In this document: in pieces, positions 8,742-16,540 of the stretch
Numbering within the stretch: position 1 is the first letter of the stretch
Layout: each line of letters opens with the position of its first letter
Assembly (NCBI GenBank): GCA_947625305.1
Contig: CANQNW010000009.1
Coordinates: 1 to 64,000 of the forward strand
Length of the DNA: 64,000 nucleotides
Reading direction: 5' to 3'
Source: Candidatus Gastranaerophilales bacterium
Lineage (GTDB): Bacteria; Cyanobacteriota; Vampirovibrionia; Gastranaerophilales; Gastranaerophilaceae
Translations under genes and position numbers: made by a program
Notes under the pieces: model-generated
Told to the model about the DNA's origin: nothing
What the model saw: only the letters and a program-made list of their open reading frames with translations
Database searches by the model: none

Positions 8742-9332
8742 ATGGATAAAAAAACTATTTTAAATTATATCCCTACTGTTATTGAAGCATCAAATCAGGG
8801 TGAAAAATCATTTGATATTTTTTCAAGACTTTTAAGAGAAAGAATAATTTTCCTCGGAGAAGAAATTGATGATGAAATGGCTAATTCAATAGTCGCTCAG
8901 CTTTTGTTATTGGATAGCGAAAATCCTGAAAAAGATATTATGATGTATATAAATTCCCCCGGTGGTGTTATAACGGCAGGCATGGCAATATATGATACAA
9001 TGAAACACGTAAGAGCGGATGTTTGTACAATATGTCTTGGTGAGGCTGCCTCAATGGGTGCATTTTTATTATCGGGCGGTACAAAAGGTAAAAGAATGGC
9101 GCTTCCCAGTGCCAGAATTATGATACATCAGCCTTTAGGCGGTGCTCAAGGGCAGGCTACGGATATTGAAATTGAAGCTAAAGAAATCCTCAGAATGAAA
9201 AAAGAATTAAATACTCTTTTAGCTGAGCATACCGGTCAGCCGTTAGAAAAGATATATGCAGATACCGAAAGAGATAACTATATGTCAGCGCAGGAGGCTG
9301 TTGAATACGGTTTAATTGATAAAGTTATATAA
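8742..9332 (+). CDS. clpP: ATP-dependent Clp protease proteolytic subunit
   Basis: ClpP is the serine peptidase barrel that degrades proteins fed to it by ClpA/ClpX/ClpC. The 196-residue length is typical. The catalytic triad is visible as Ser104 (GEAASMGAF), His129 (MIHQPLGG) and Asp178 (ERDNYMS). The start follows AAGAGG. It has its own promoter, and a strong terminator follows the stop, so it is probably transcribed alone. No Clp ATPase lies next to it. Confidence 0.98.
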   Translation: MDKKTILNYIPTVIEASNQGEKSFDIFSRLLRERIIFLGEEIDDEMANSIVAQLLLLDSENPEKDIMMYINSPGGVITAGMAIYDTMKHVRADVCTICLGEAASMGAFLLSGGTKGKRMALPSARIMIHQPLGGAQGQATDIEIEAKEILRMKKELNTLLAEHTGQPLEKIYADTERDNYMSAQEAVEYGLIDKVI

Positions 9333-9350
9333 ATAAAAAATATATATAAG

Positions 9351-9380
9351 ATGATAGCATTTTTATGCTATCATTTTTTT
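9351..9380 (+). terminator. Rho-independent terminator after clpP
   Basis: ATGATAGCAT and ATGCTATCAT form a perfect 10-bp stem with a four-base TTTT loop, followed directly by a run of T residues (9374-9380). It separates clpP from the ROK kinase gene. Confidence 0.85.
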
Positions 9381-9410
9381 ATGGTAATACATATTATTTA
9401 AGGAGTTGAG

Positions 9411-10373
9411 ATGTCCATTATAGTTAAAAAATGCAGAATCGGTGTAGATGTCGGCGGTACAAATGTCAAAGTGGCATTAGTTGATAAATCGGGGAATATT
9501 GTATACTCAGATACAGTCCCGACCCGAGCTGAAATGGGGTATGAATACACAATTTCAAATATAATAAAAGCAATACAAAATCTATTAAAAGAATCAAAAT
9601 ATACAAAAGATATGATAGAAGGAATAGGCTTTGGTTTCCCGGGGCAGATAGACTGCGATAACGGAATAGTAAGACTTGCGCCTAATATCCCCGGGTGGAT
9701 TGATATTCCTATAGCGGATATTGTTTCTAAAGAATTTGGTATTCCCGTTAAGGTGGATAATGATGTCAGATGTGCTGCATTAGCCGAATTAAATTACGGT
9801 GCAGGCAGAGGCGCTAAAAATCTGGTATGTATTACGGTTGGTACGGGAATAGGTTCCGGGTTAATCGTAAACGGAAAATTAGTCAGAGGTGCAAGTAATG
9901 CTGCAGGCGAAATAGGTCATATTAAACTCCAAATGGACGATGGCCCTATTTGCGGATGCGGGGATAGAGGCTGTCTTGAAGCTTTCGCTTCAGGCCCCAG
10001 TATTGTTGCTATGGCTGAAGAATATATTAAAGGCGGAAAATCTACTAAATACAGAGAACTTGCCAATCCTGAAATTACACCTTATATTGTTGCTGAAGCG
10101 GCAAAACAAGGTGATGTAGTGGCTAAGAAAATTTTTGAAACAATCGGTAATTATATAGGAATAGGTTTAGCAAGTGTAGTTAACCTTTTAAACCCCGAAA
10201 AAGTTGTAATTGGCGGCGGGGTTGCCGATGCGGGCGATTTATTATTTGTTCCCATTAAAGAAACTCTTAAAAAACGTACAATGCCCATTCAAGGGGGAGC
10301 TGTTAAGGTCGTTCATGCGGAACTTGGTAATACAGCAGGAGTTATCGGGGCAAGCTTATTAATTGAAGATTAA
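9411..10373 (+). CDS. glk: ROK family sugar kinase, probable glucokinase
   Basis: This cytosolic kinase phosphorylates a hexose, most likely glucose, at C6. The 320-residue protein has the N-terminal phosphate loop DVGGTNVK and the sugar-binding VDNDVRCAALAE. ATP-binding GTGIGSG and the ROK zinc motif follow, with GHIKL and CGCGDRGCLE supplying the His and three Cys. The C-terminal VIGGGVADAG is typical. The ribosome binding site is AAGGAG. holA follows after two bases, so the kinase heads a glk-holA-holB operon. Glucokinase is the commonest role for this ROK subtype; N-acetylhexosamine kinase remains possible. Confidence 0.88.
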   Translation: MSIIVKKCRIGVDVGGTNVKVALVDKSGNIVYSDTVPTRAEMGYEYTISNIIKAIQNLLKESKYTKDMIEGIGFGFPGQIDCDNGIVRLAPNIPGWIDIPIADIVSKEFGIPVKVDNDVRCAALAELNYGAGRGAKNLVCITVGTGIGSGLIVNGKLVRGASNAAGEIGHIKLQMDDGPICGCGDRGCLEAFASGPSIVAMAEEYIKGGKSTKYRELANPEITPYIVAEAAKQGDVVAKKIFETIGNYIGIGLASVVNLLNPEKVVIGGGVADAGDLLFVPIKETLKKRTMPIQGGAVKVVHAELGNTAGVIGASLLIED

Positions 10374-10375
10374 TT

Positions 10376-11344
10376 ATGGCGGTTTTTCTATTTCACGGAC
10401 AAGAAGAATTTTTAATGGAAAAAGAAATTAAGAAGCTTAAGGATACTCTTCTTGATTCTTCTTTTGTTTCTATGGGTTATAAGGTTTTTGATAACCCCGA
10501 TTATAACGATTTTATTGCCTGTCTTCAATCCGTACCTTTAATGTTCGGTAATACTTTAAGTGTTATTTATCTTGATAAATATCTTATGTCAGGCAGATTA
10601 TCCTTTGATGATAAGCAGATTGAATGTATTGATAATTCGCTTAAAACAATTCCCGATAGTGTAAATATTATTTTTGTCTGCAAAATATCCCGTGATGAAA
10701 ATAAAAAAGCAGATTCCAGAAAGAAACTTTTTAAAGTTTTATCTAAATACTGTCAGGTAAGAGAATTTCCTCAATATAAAACATATCAAAAGGAACTTAA
10801 CTCTCAAATCCTTTCCATGGTTAAAGAAAAAGGTTTAACGGCTTCATCTGATGTTATTTCTTTAATTATAGAGCAGTTAGGGGCTAATTTAACTTTAATT
10901 GACTCTGAACTAGAAAAACTTCAAGTTGCACTTCATCCCGATAAAAATATTACAAAAGAGGCTGTGCATAAATACTGTTCATCTTCTGAAGATGTTTTTA
11001 TTTTGGCTGATTTAATTATTCAGGGAAATAAAAATGAAATATTAAAACAATATAATCTTTTGACGGAGAAAAGACATCCCTTAGAGGTTTTTTCCGTTTT
11101 GCAGAGTAACTTTCAACGATTTATTTTTATTAAATCGTACGAAAAAAAGATGAGTGCAAAAGATATGTCTTATAAACTTAAACTGCATGAATATATAATT
11201 ATGAAAACTCAGGAAAAATTAAGAAATACTTCTCTTGATAAATTGCTTAAAATAAGAGAAAATTTAATAAATGCAGAGTATAAATTAAAATCGGGGCAGT
11301 CTTTTGCCTCTGATACGGTATTGGAATTGGCATTGTTGAGTTAG
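10376..11344 (+). CDS. holA: DNA polymerase III delta subunit
   Basis: The delta subunit is the clamp-loader 'wrench' that opens the beta sliding clamp. The 322-residue length and the N-terminal FLFHGQEEFLMEKEIKKLK are typical. The beta-binding region (SVPLMFGNTLSVIYLDKY) and the helical C-terminal domain (EDVFILADLIIQGNKNEILKQYNLL) also match the family. It follows glk by two bases and is followed by the delta-prime gene after one base. dnaX, the motor subunit, is at 54225 in the same window. Confidence 0.9.
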   Translation: MAVFLFHGQEEFLMEKEIKKLKDTLLDSSFVSMGYKVFDNPDYNDFIACLQSVPLMFGNTLSVIYLDKYLMSGRLSFDDKQIECIDNSLKTIPDSVNIIFVCKISRDENKKADSRKKLFKVLSKYCQVREFPQYKTYQKELNSQILSMVKEKGLTASSDVISLIIEQLGANLTLIDSELEKLQVALHPDKNITKEAVHKYCSSSEDVFILADLIIQGNKNEILKQYNLLTEKRHPLEVFSVLQSNFQRFIFIKSYEKKMSAKDMSYKLKLHEYIIMKTQEKLRNTSLDKLLKIRENLINAEYKLKSGQSFASDTVLELALLS

Positions 11345-11345
11345 C

Positions 11346-12290
11346 ATGAACAGTATTTTAGATAATAAATATCCATATTTAACAAATTTTTTTAATACGG
11401 CAATCAGTCAAAACAGGTTGTTTCATTCCATAATATTGTACGGGAGCAATAACTATATACAATATGCACTGGCAATGGAACTTGCAAGACAATTAAACTG
11501 CCTGGAAGAAAAGAAAGAAAACTGCAATTGCCAAAACTGCAGATGGATTAGAGAAAATAAACATCCTGCCGTTATGACTATTTCTAAGATTGATAATAAA
11601 ACAGACTCCAGTAAAACCGTAATATCTGAAGAACAGGTAAATTCCGTTCTGGATACTCTTGTTAATTCTTCTGATTTTCATAGAGTTTTTATATTTTGTA
11701 ATGCGGATATAAAAAAGCTTTCATCAGCAGAAATGAAAGATTATGAAGAATTTAAATCAACGGGATTTTCTCTGCCTCAGGAAATTTCAGAGGATAAAAT
11801 CTGGTACCCTTCAGGAATTAATACCAATTGTTTTTCTACGGTTGCGGCAAATTCCATGCTTAAATCCATAGAAGAACCGCCATCTGATGTCACTTTTATT
11901 TTCCTTACAAATAATAAAGATGACCTGCTTCAAACTATTGTTTCCCGCTCTCAAGCTTTTTATGTGCCTGATAAGCGGATTGAAGAATATAATACGGATT
12001 TCTTTAAAAAATATTTTAATAATTATCCTCAATTTAACAGGGCAAATGCGCTTGATTTCGCTTCTGATTTATTTTTATACCAAAGCGAAAATAATCTTGA
12101 GGGCGAATATATTATTGACTGCATTCAGTTTTATTTAAAAGAGTTTGCTAAAACTAATATAGAAAATAAAATTCTGTTGAACAAAATATTTAAAGATATT
12201 GAAAAAACCGAAAATTCAAAAAAAATGCTCCGCTCATACATAAAAGAGCAAACGGTTTATGAAGATTTGGCTTTTTACTTTTCAAATTGA
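11346..12290 (+). CDS. holB: DNA polymerase III delta-prime-like subunit
   Basis: Delta-prime is the static stator subunit of the clamp loader. The 314-residue protein has the AAA+ fold features SILKSIEEPP-type helix (MLKSIEEPPSDVTFIFLT) and the SRSQ motif in place of the usual SRC. A four-Cys zinc site (CNCQNC region near residues 58-65) is present. The P-loop is degenerate (LYGSNNYIQYA), as is usual for delta-prime, which does not bind ATP. It follows holA after one base, and the gene ends shortly before a new promoter. Confidence 0.85.
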   Translation: MNSILDNKYPYLTNFFNTAISQNRLFHSIILYGSNNYIQYALAMELARQLNCLEEKKENCNCQNCRWIRENKHPAVMTISKIDNKTDSSKTVISEEQVNSVLDTLVNSSDFHRVFIFCNADIKKLSSAEMKDYEEFKSTGFSLPQEISEDKIWYPSGINTNCFSTVAANSMLKSIEEPPSDVTFIFLTNNKDDLLQTIVSRSQAFYVPDKRIEEYNTDFFKKYFNNYPQFNRANALDFASDLFLYQSENNLEGEYIIDCIQFYLKEFAKTNIENKILLNKIFKDIEKTENSKKMLRSYIKEQTVYEDLAFYFSN

Positions 12291-12315
12291 TTAGATTTAT
12301 GTTTTGTACTACAAT
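12287..12315 (+). promoter_or_regulatory. Promoter for a leaderless omega-amidase-like gene
   Basis: TTGATT (12287-12292), a 17-base spacer and TACAAT (12310-12315) overlap the 3' end of holB. The ATG at 12322 is seven bases after the -10 hexamer, about where transcription should start, and no Shine-Dalgarno sequence precedes it. Confidence 0.55.
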
Positions 12316-12321
12316 TTGAAT

Positions 12322-13146
12322 ATGAAATTAAAATTGTTATTAGTTCAAATAGAAGCAATAACCGGGGATATTGATTCTAACATAGAAAAGGTGAAAAAAC
12401 TGCTGAAGGACAGCGGTGAAACTTCATCTGACTTGATAATAATGCCTGAATTATGGACAACAGGCTGGGACTGTCCTAATTTTAACAAGTATTCAGAGGA
12501 ATTATACTCTTCTAAAACATATAATTTTCTAAAACAGCTTGCAGTTGAATATAATTCTTACATCATAGGCGGAAGCAGTATATTACATAAGAATGACGAA
12601 AAAGACAGAAATACCTGCTTAATATTTAACCGCAAGGGAAACCTAATTACTTCATATGATAAATTCCATTTGTTTTCGCATAGAGGTCAGTCTGAAGGAA
12701 TATATCTTGAAGAAGGTGACAGTCCGTTAATAGTTAATACGGATATTGGAAAAATCGGAGTATCAATCTGCTATGATATCAGATTTCCCGAAATGTTCAG
12801 ATTATATACATATAGCGGTGCGGATTTTATTGTTAATGTTGCGGCATGGCCTCAATCCTTCATGGAGGAATATATATCGCTTACGAGGGCAAGAGCTGTT
12901 GAAAATCAAATTTATGTCGTTTGCTCCTGTATGACAGGGAAAATAAATGATTCGTTTAATTTTTCGGGACATTCAATGGTCATTGACTATAAAGGAAGAT
13001 ATGTTGATAAACTCGAAAGAGAAGAAAAAGTTTTAACTTCTTTTATTGATTTAAACGAAATGAAAGAATACAGAAAACAAATGCCGATTTTAGAAGATAC
13101 TAAAAAATGTTATAAATTACGGAGTGAAAATGAAAAAAATATTTAA
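12322..13146 (+). CDS. Carbon-nitrogen hydrolase, omega-amidase-like
   Basis: This nitrilase-superfamily enzyme hydrolyses an amide, probably the omega-amide of 2-oxoglutaramate or 2-oxosuccinamate (metabolite repair). The catalytic triad is Glu43 (MPELW), Lys114 (YDKFHLF) and Cys150 (SICYDIRFPE). The DKFHLF and CYDIRFPE forms are typical of the Nit2/YafV branch. The 274-residue length fits. The ATG at 12322 matches the family N-terminus (MKLKLLLVQ), although an upstream in-frame TTG exists at 12304. No ribosome binding site is present; the promoter position suggests a leaderless message. The 3' end overlaps the next gene by 17 bases. Confidence 0.85.
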   Translation: MKLKLLLVQIEAITGDIDSNIEKVKKLLKDSGETSSDLIIMPELWTTGWDCPNFNKYSEELYSSKTYNFLKQLAVEYNSYIIGGSSILHKNDEKDRNTCLIFNRKGNLITSYDKFHLFSHRGQSEGIYLEEGDSPLIVNTDIGKIGVSICYDIRFPEMFRLYTYSGADFIVNVAAWPQSFMEEYISLTRARAVENQIYVVCSCMTGKINDSFNFSGHSMVIDYKGRYVDKLEREEKVLTSFIDLNEMKEYRKQMPILEDTKKCYKLRSENEKNI

Positions 13147-14491
13147 AGTTTTAACTGTATTAATTATTATAGCGATTCAAACGACCGCAAGTTTTGCAGT
13201 TGAAACGGGTAAAATAGATAAGCTTATAAAAAAATCGGGGCTTAATGATATGTCTATTGTTTCCGTTTCAATTAAAAATGCGGAAAATAATAATGTTGTA
13301 TATGAATTAAATTCTAAAAGACTGCTTCATCCCGCATCAACCGTAAAACTTTTTACTCAATTCAGCGCACTTGAAACATTAGGTTATGATTATTTCTTTA
13401 AAACGGGATTTTATAAAGATTCACAAAATAATTTATATATAAAACTCGGGGCAGACCCTTCATTAACAACATCTCAATTAAAGCAAGCAATGCAAAAAGT
13501 TAAGGAAACCGGTGTTTCATATAATAATTTATATTTTGATGACAGTATTATTGATAAAAGGGAATTTGCTCCCGGCTGGATGTGGGATGATAATGTTAAT
13601 CCCTATACACCAAAAGTAAGTGCTTATAATCTTGATAAAAATATTATAAAAGTTAATATTGAAAAAAATGCGGAAGGAAAAGCAAATTTAACTTTAAGCC
13701 CCTCGTATCCTATGAGCATTATATCTGATGTTAAAATCGGTATAAAAAAAGATTTGCTTGAAGTAAACAGTTATTATTGGAATAATCCCGAAGTGGTTGA
13801 AATCTTTGGTGCGGTTACAAATCCTAAAACAATTTACCTGCCCTTAAGCAGTATGAGAAGATATTTTATATATAATCTGGATAAAATAATTGATGATTTA
13901 AGAATAGATGTTAAATCAACTTTATATTCATCAAAACTTGTTCCTCAAAATGCAGAATTGATTACGGAAATAAATAATCCGATATCACCTGCAATAAAAG
14001 AGGCGCTTGAAAACAGCAGTAATTTATCGGCTGAATCAATATATAAATTGGCAGGTGCCGTAAAATATTCATCAACTGGCAGTGATATGAACGCATTTGA
14101 CGTATTTAAAGAATTTTATAAGGGCATAGGGATGGATATAAATAATATAAAACTCTCCGATGGCTGCGGGGTTTCCAGATATGACCTTATTTATGCGGAT
14201 TGGATGACAGAAACTTTAAATAAACTTTATAAAATGAAGAATTTTGAAAAATTTAAAGCATTTTTGGCTCAGCCGGGTGAAGGCACACTTTCTGACAGAT
14301 TATTTGATTTACGAGGTGACACTTGGCTTAAAACAGGTTCTTTAAATAATATAAGTGCGCTAACGGGATATGTAAAATCACAAGACGGACATATTTATTC
14401 GGTCGCAATTTTGACTGAAAATTATACAAAAGATAACTCTGATGTTAAAGCTTTTGAAGATGAATTAATAAAATTAATTTATAACCGATAG
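13130..14491 (+). CDS. dacB: D-alanyl-D-alanine carboxypeptidase/endopeptidase (PBP4, S13 family)
   Basis: PBP4-type enzymes trim pentapeptides and cut cross-links of peptidoglycan in the periplasm. The protein has 453 residues (E. coli PBP4 has 477). A signal peptide with hydrophobic core LTVLIIIAIQTT precedes ASFA as the cleavage site. The penicillin-binding motifs are SxxK at Ser70-Lys73 (PASTVKL), SxN as SSN in ENSSNLSAES, and KTG in WLKTGSL. The ATG at 13130 is preferred over the GTG at 13124 because ACGGAG lies at the correct distance. The start is inside the last 17 bases of the upstream hydrolase gene. Confidence 0.92.
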   Translation: MKKIFKVLTVLIIIAIQTTASFAVETGKIDKLIKKSGLNDMSIVSVSIKNAENNNVVYELNSKRLLHPASTVKLFTQFSALETLGYDYFFKTGFYKDSQNNLYIKLGADPSLTTSQLKQAMQKVKETGVSYNNLYFDDSIIDKREFAPGWMWDDNVNPYTPKVSAYNLDKNIIKVNIEKNAEGKANLTLSPSYPMSIISDVKIGIKKDLLEVNSYYWNNPEVVEIFGAVTNPKTIYLPLSSMRRYFIYNLDKIIDDLRIDVKSTLYSSKLVPQNAELITEINNPISPAIKEALENSSNLSAESIYKLAGAVKYSSTGSDMNAFDVFKEFYKGIGMDINNIKLSDGCGVSRYDLIYADWMTETLNKLYKMKNFEKFKAFLAQPGEGTLSDRLFDLRGDTWLKTGSLNNISALTGYVKSQDGHIYSVAILTENYTKDNSDVKAFEDELIKLIYNR

Positions 14492-14514
14492 ATATATAAA
14501 TTAAGGCGATTTTT

Positions 14515-14558
14515 AAAACTTCTTTTGATTTTATTTTATTAACGTCAAAAGGAGTTTT
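14515..14558 (+). promoter_or_regulatory. Hairpin enclosing the ribosome binding site of superoxide reductase
   Basis: AAAACTTCTTTTGA (14515-14528) and TCAAAAGGAGTTTT (14545-14558) pair over 14 bp with a single T-G wobble, around a 16-base loop. The right arm contains the AAGGAG ribosome binding site (14549-14554) for the ATG at 14563. The T-run in the right arm means it could also end dacB transcription. A switch between these roles is inferred. Confidence 0.55.
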
Positions 14559-14562
14559 TATT

Positions 14563-14973
14563 ATGACCGAAAAAATGGAAATTTATAAATGTAATGTGTG
14601 CGGAAATATTGTTGAAATAATAAATCCGGGGGCAGGCGAACTTGTTTGCTGTTCTGTCCCTATGGAGCATTTAATGGAGCATTCTAATGACGATGATGCG
14701 AATGAAAAACACGTCCCGATTGTTACCTTAGAAGGCGAAAATAAAACAATAAGAGTCGGCTCAATTCCTCATCCTATGGAAAAAGAACACTATATTATAT
14801 TTATAGAAACCGTTTCCCCTGATAAAAAATACCTTAAAAGAAAATATTTAATGCCCGCTGAAGAACCTAAAACGGAATTAAAATCCCCTTGCAGTTATGA
14901 TAAATTCACGGCAAGAGAACTTTGTAATATCCATGGACTTTGGGTAAAAGAATATAACGGCGAAACAAACTAA
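14563..14973 (+). CDS. dfx: Desulfoferrodoxin (two-iron superoxide reductase)
   Basis: Superoxide reductase reduces superoxide to hydrogen peroxide without making oxygen, a defence typical of anaerobes. The 136-residue protein has an N-terminal desulforedoxin domain with Cys10, Cys13, Cys29 and Cys30. The catalytic domain provides Fe ligands His50, His70, His76, Cys121 and His124, with the active-site Glu48-Lys49 pair before His50 (EKHVP). This is the two-iron class. It sits alone between a hairpin covering its ribosome binding site and a strong terminator. Confidence 0.96.
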   Translation: MTEKMEIYKCNVCGNIVEIINPGAGELVCCSVPMEHLMEHSNDDDANEKHVPIVTLEGENKTIRVGSIPHPMEKEHYIIFIETVSPDKKYLKRKYLMPAEEPKTELKSPCSYDKFTARELCNIHGLWVKEYNGETN

Positions 14974-14983
14974 ATTAATAAAG

Positions 14984-15008
14984 AGGCGGCGGCATTTTGC
15001 CGCCGCCT
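14984..15008. terminator. GC-rich hairpin between convergent genes
   Basis: AGGCGGCGGC and GCCGCCGCCT form a perfect 10-bp GC-rich stem with a five-base loop. It lies between the superoxide reductase gene (plus) and the HD-GYP gene (minus). T-rich sequence follows on both sides, although without an unbroken T-run, so it probably stops transcription in both directions. Confidence 0.7.
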
Positions 15009-15020
15009 TCTATAAAACTT

Positions 15021-16391
15021 TTATTGTTTTAATTCGAAAAGTACCTTAACCAATTCAGGATCCCATTTTATTCCCGATTCACTTTGAATAATTTCAAGTG
15101 CTTTTTCTTTTGTCATTGCATTTCTGTATGCTCTTTGAGAAGTTAATGCGCTATAGGCATCCGCAAGCCCTATTATTCTTGAGCCGAGAGGAATACTTTG
15201 ACCTTTTAAACCTTCAGGTTCGCCTTTACCGTCCCATCTTTCCTTATGATATGTAATATACGGTACAACCTCAGATAAGAAGTTAATGCTCATTAATATA
15301 CTTACACCTACATTAGGATGATTTTGAAGTTTATCCCAATCTTCTTGCGATAATTTTTCTTTTTTATTGAAAAGTTCTTCGGGCAGGGTAATCTTACCGA
15401 TATTTCTTAATAATGCCGCATAATATATTAAATCTTTTGTTTTTTCGTTTAAACCGAGTTTCGTTGATATTTCTTTTGCTAAATCTGCTACTTCATGTGA
15501 ATAATTATTTTTAAAACTGCTTTTTGCATCAACCGCTTTAGCTAAGTTTTCTACAAACCATTGCTGTTCACTGCTTAAATCACCTATTAATGCGGTTAAT
15601 TCGGCACGATTGTTTTGCAATTGTGATATTGTAACATCTTCTTGATTTATTAATTTATCAGTTTCCTCGGTTAATTTTTCCAGTGACATTGATGTTGCAA
15701 ATAATCTTGCCGTAACGGTCAGTAATTCTTTAAATTCAGATGATAGGATTTTTCCCGTATAATTTTCTACTACAATTACTCCGACCTTTTGCATATTGTT
15801 ATACATCGGAACGGCAAGATAATATTTTACTTTGTCTTCGCTTAATAATAATATTGCTTTGAAATTTTCATCTTTTACACTGTCTTTTATTTCAATAGCT
15901 TTATTATTTTTATAAGCCTGAGACACATAGCTTTTATCATCAAACTTGTACCCGATTTCAGCTTCATATATGTCATCTTTAAAGTTTAATGACGACCCCA
16001 CCAAAAGCAGGTCATTTTTTGTTGTGTTTAATCCCATTGCATTTTCTTTTGATAAAAATACATGGCATGCATCAATTTCAAGCATCTGCCTTATTGTTTT
16101 GGCTATTGCATTATATATTACATAATCTTCTTTACTGCTGAAACCTAATATTCTTAGTGTGTTATCTATTGAATATATTGAAATTAATTCTTTTAACTGC
16201 TTTTTTAAGCTTTCATGTTTATCTACATTCTTTTTACTTATTTTTTGTACAAGTTCATCTGATATTAAATGTTCTGATATAAAATCACCTAAATTTAGTG
16301 CAAATATTTCTTCCAAAGGATCTGATTCCAGTGATATTTCGCTTCTTGAAAATACTGAAACATTTTTATTTTCTTTTTGTTTGTCTGTCAT
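15021..16391 (-). CDS. GAF plus degenerate HD-GYP domain protein
   Basis: The protein has 456 residues. A GAF-like sensor domain spans about residues 85-240, a linker coil follows, and the HD-GYP domain covers about 285-450. HD-GYP enzymes hydrolyse cyclic di-GMP. Here the HD diad is Arg329-Asn330 (LLRNIGKI), the second His of HHE is Lys, and GYP is GEP (390-392). His299, His358, His382 and Asp411 remain. The enzyme is therefore probably inactive or altered, and may act as a binding or signalling module. AAGGA precedes the ATG. A GGDEF protein with an intact motif is at 37875. Confidence 0.85.
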   Translation of the reverse strand: MTDKQKENKNVSVFSRSEISLESDPLEEIFALNLGDFISEHLISDELVQKISKKNVDKHESLKKQLKELISIYSIDNTLRILGFSSKEDYVIYNAIAKTIRQMLEIDACHVFLSKENAMGLNTTKNDLLLVGSSLNFKDDIYEAEIGYKFDDKSYVSQAYKNNKAIEIKDSVKDENFKAILLLSEDKVKYYLAVPMYNNMQKVGVIVVENYTGKILSSEFKELLTVTARLFATSMSLEKLTEETDKLINQEDVTISQLQNNRAELTALIGDLSSEQQWFVENLAKAVDAKSSFKNNYSHEVADLAKEISTKLGLNEKTKDLIYYAALLRNIGKITLPEELFNKKEKLSQEDWDKLQNHPNVGVSILMSINFLSEVVPYITYHKERWDGKGEPEGLKGQSIPLGSRIIGLADAYSALTSQRAYRNAMTKEKALEIIQSESGIKWDPELVKVLFELKQ

Positions 16392-16540
16392 TTATAATCC
16401 TTGTCCGTGTTCTTTATTATTAATTCCGAATTAATCTATACTACCATTATATTTTATATTATTATTTTATGCAAAATAATATAATACCTCTATCGGCATA
16501 TTATAACTTAAACTTTAGCTTTTTTTACAAAATTTCATAC

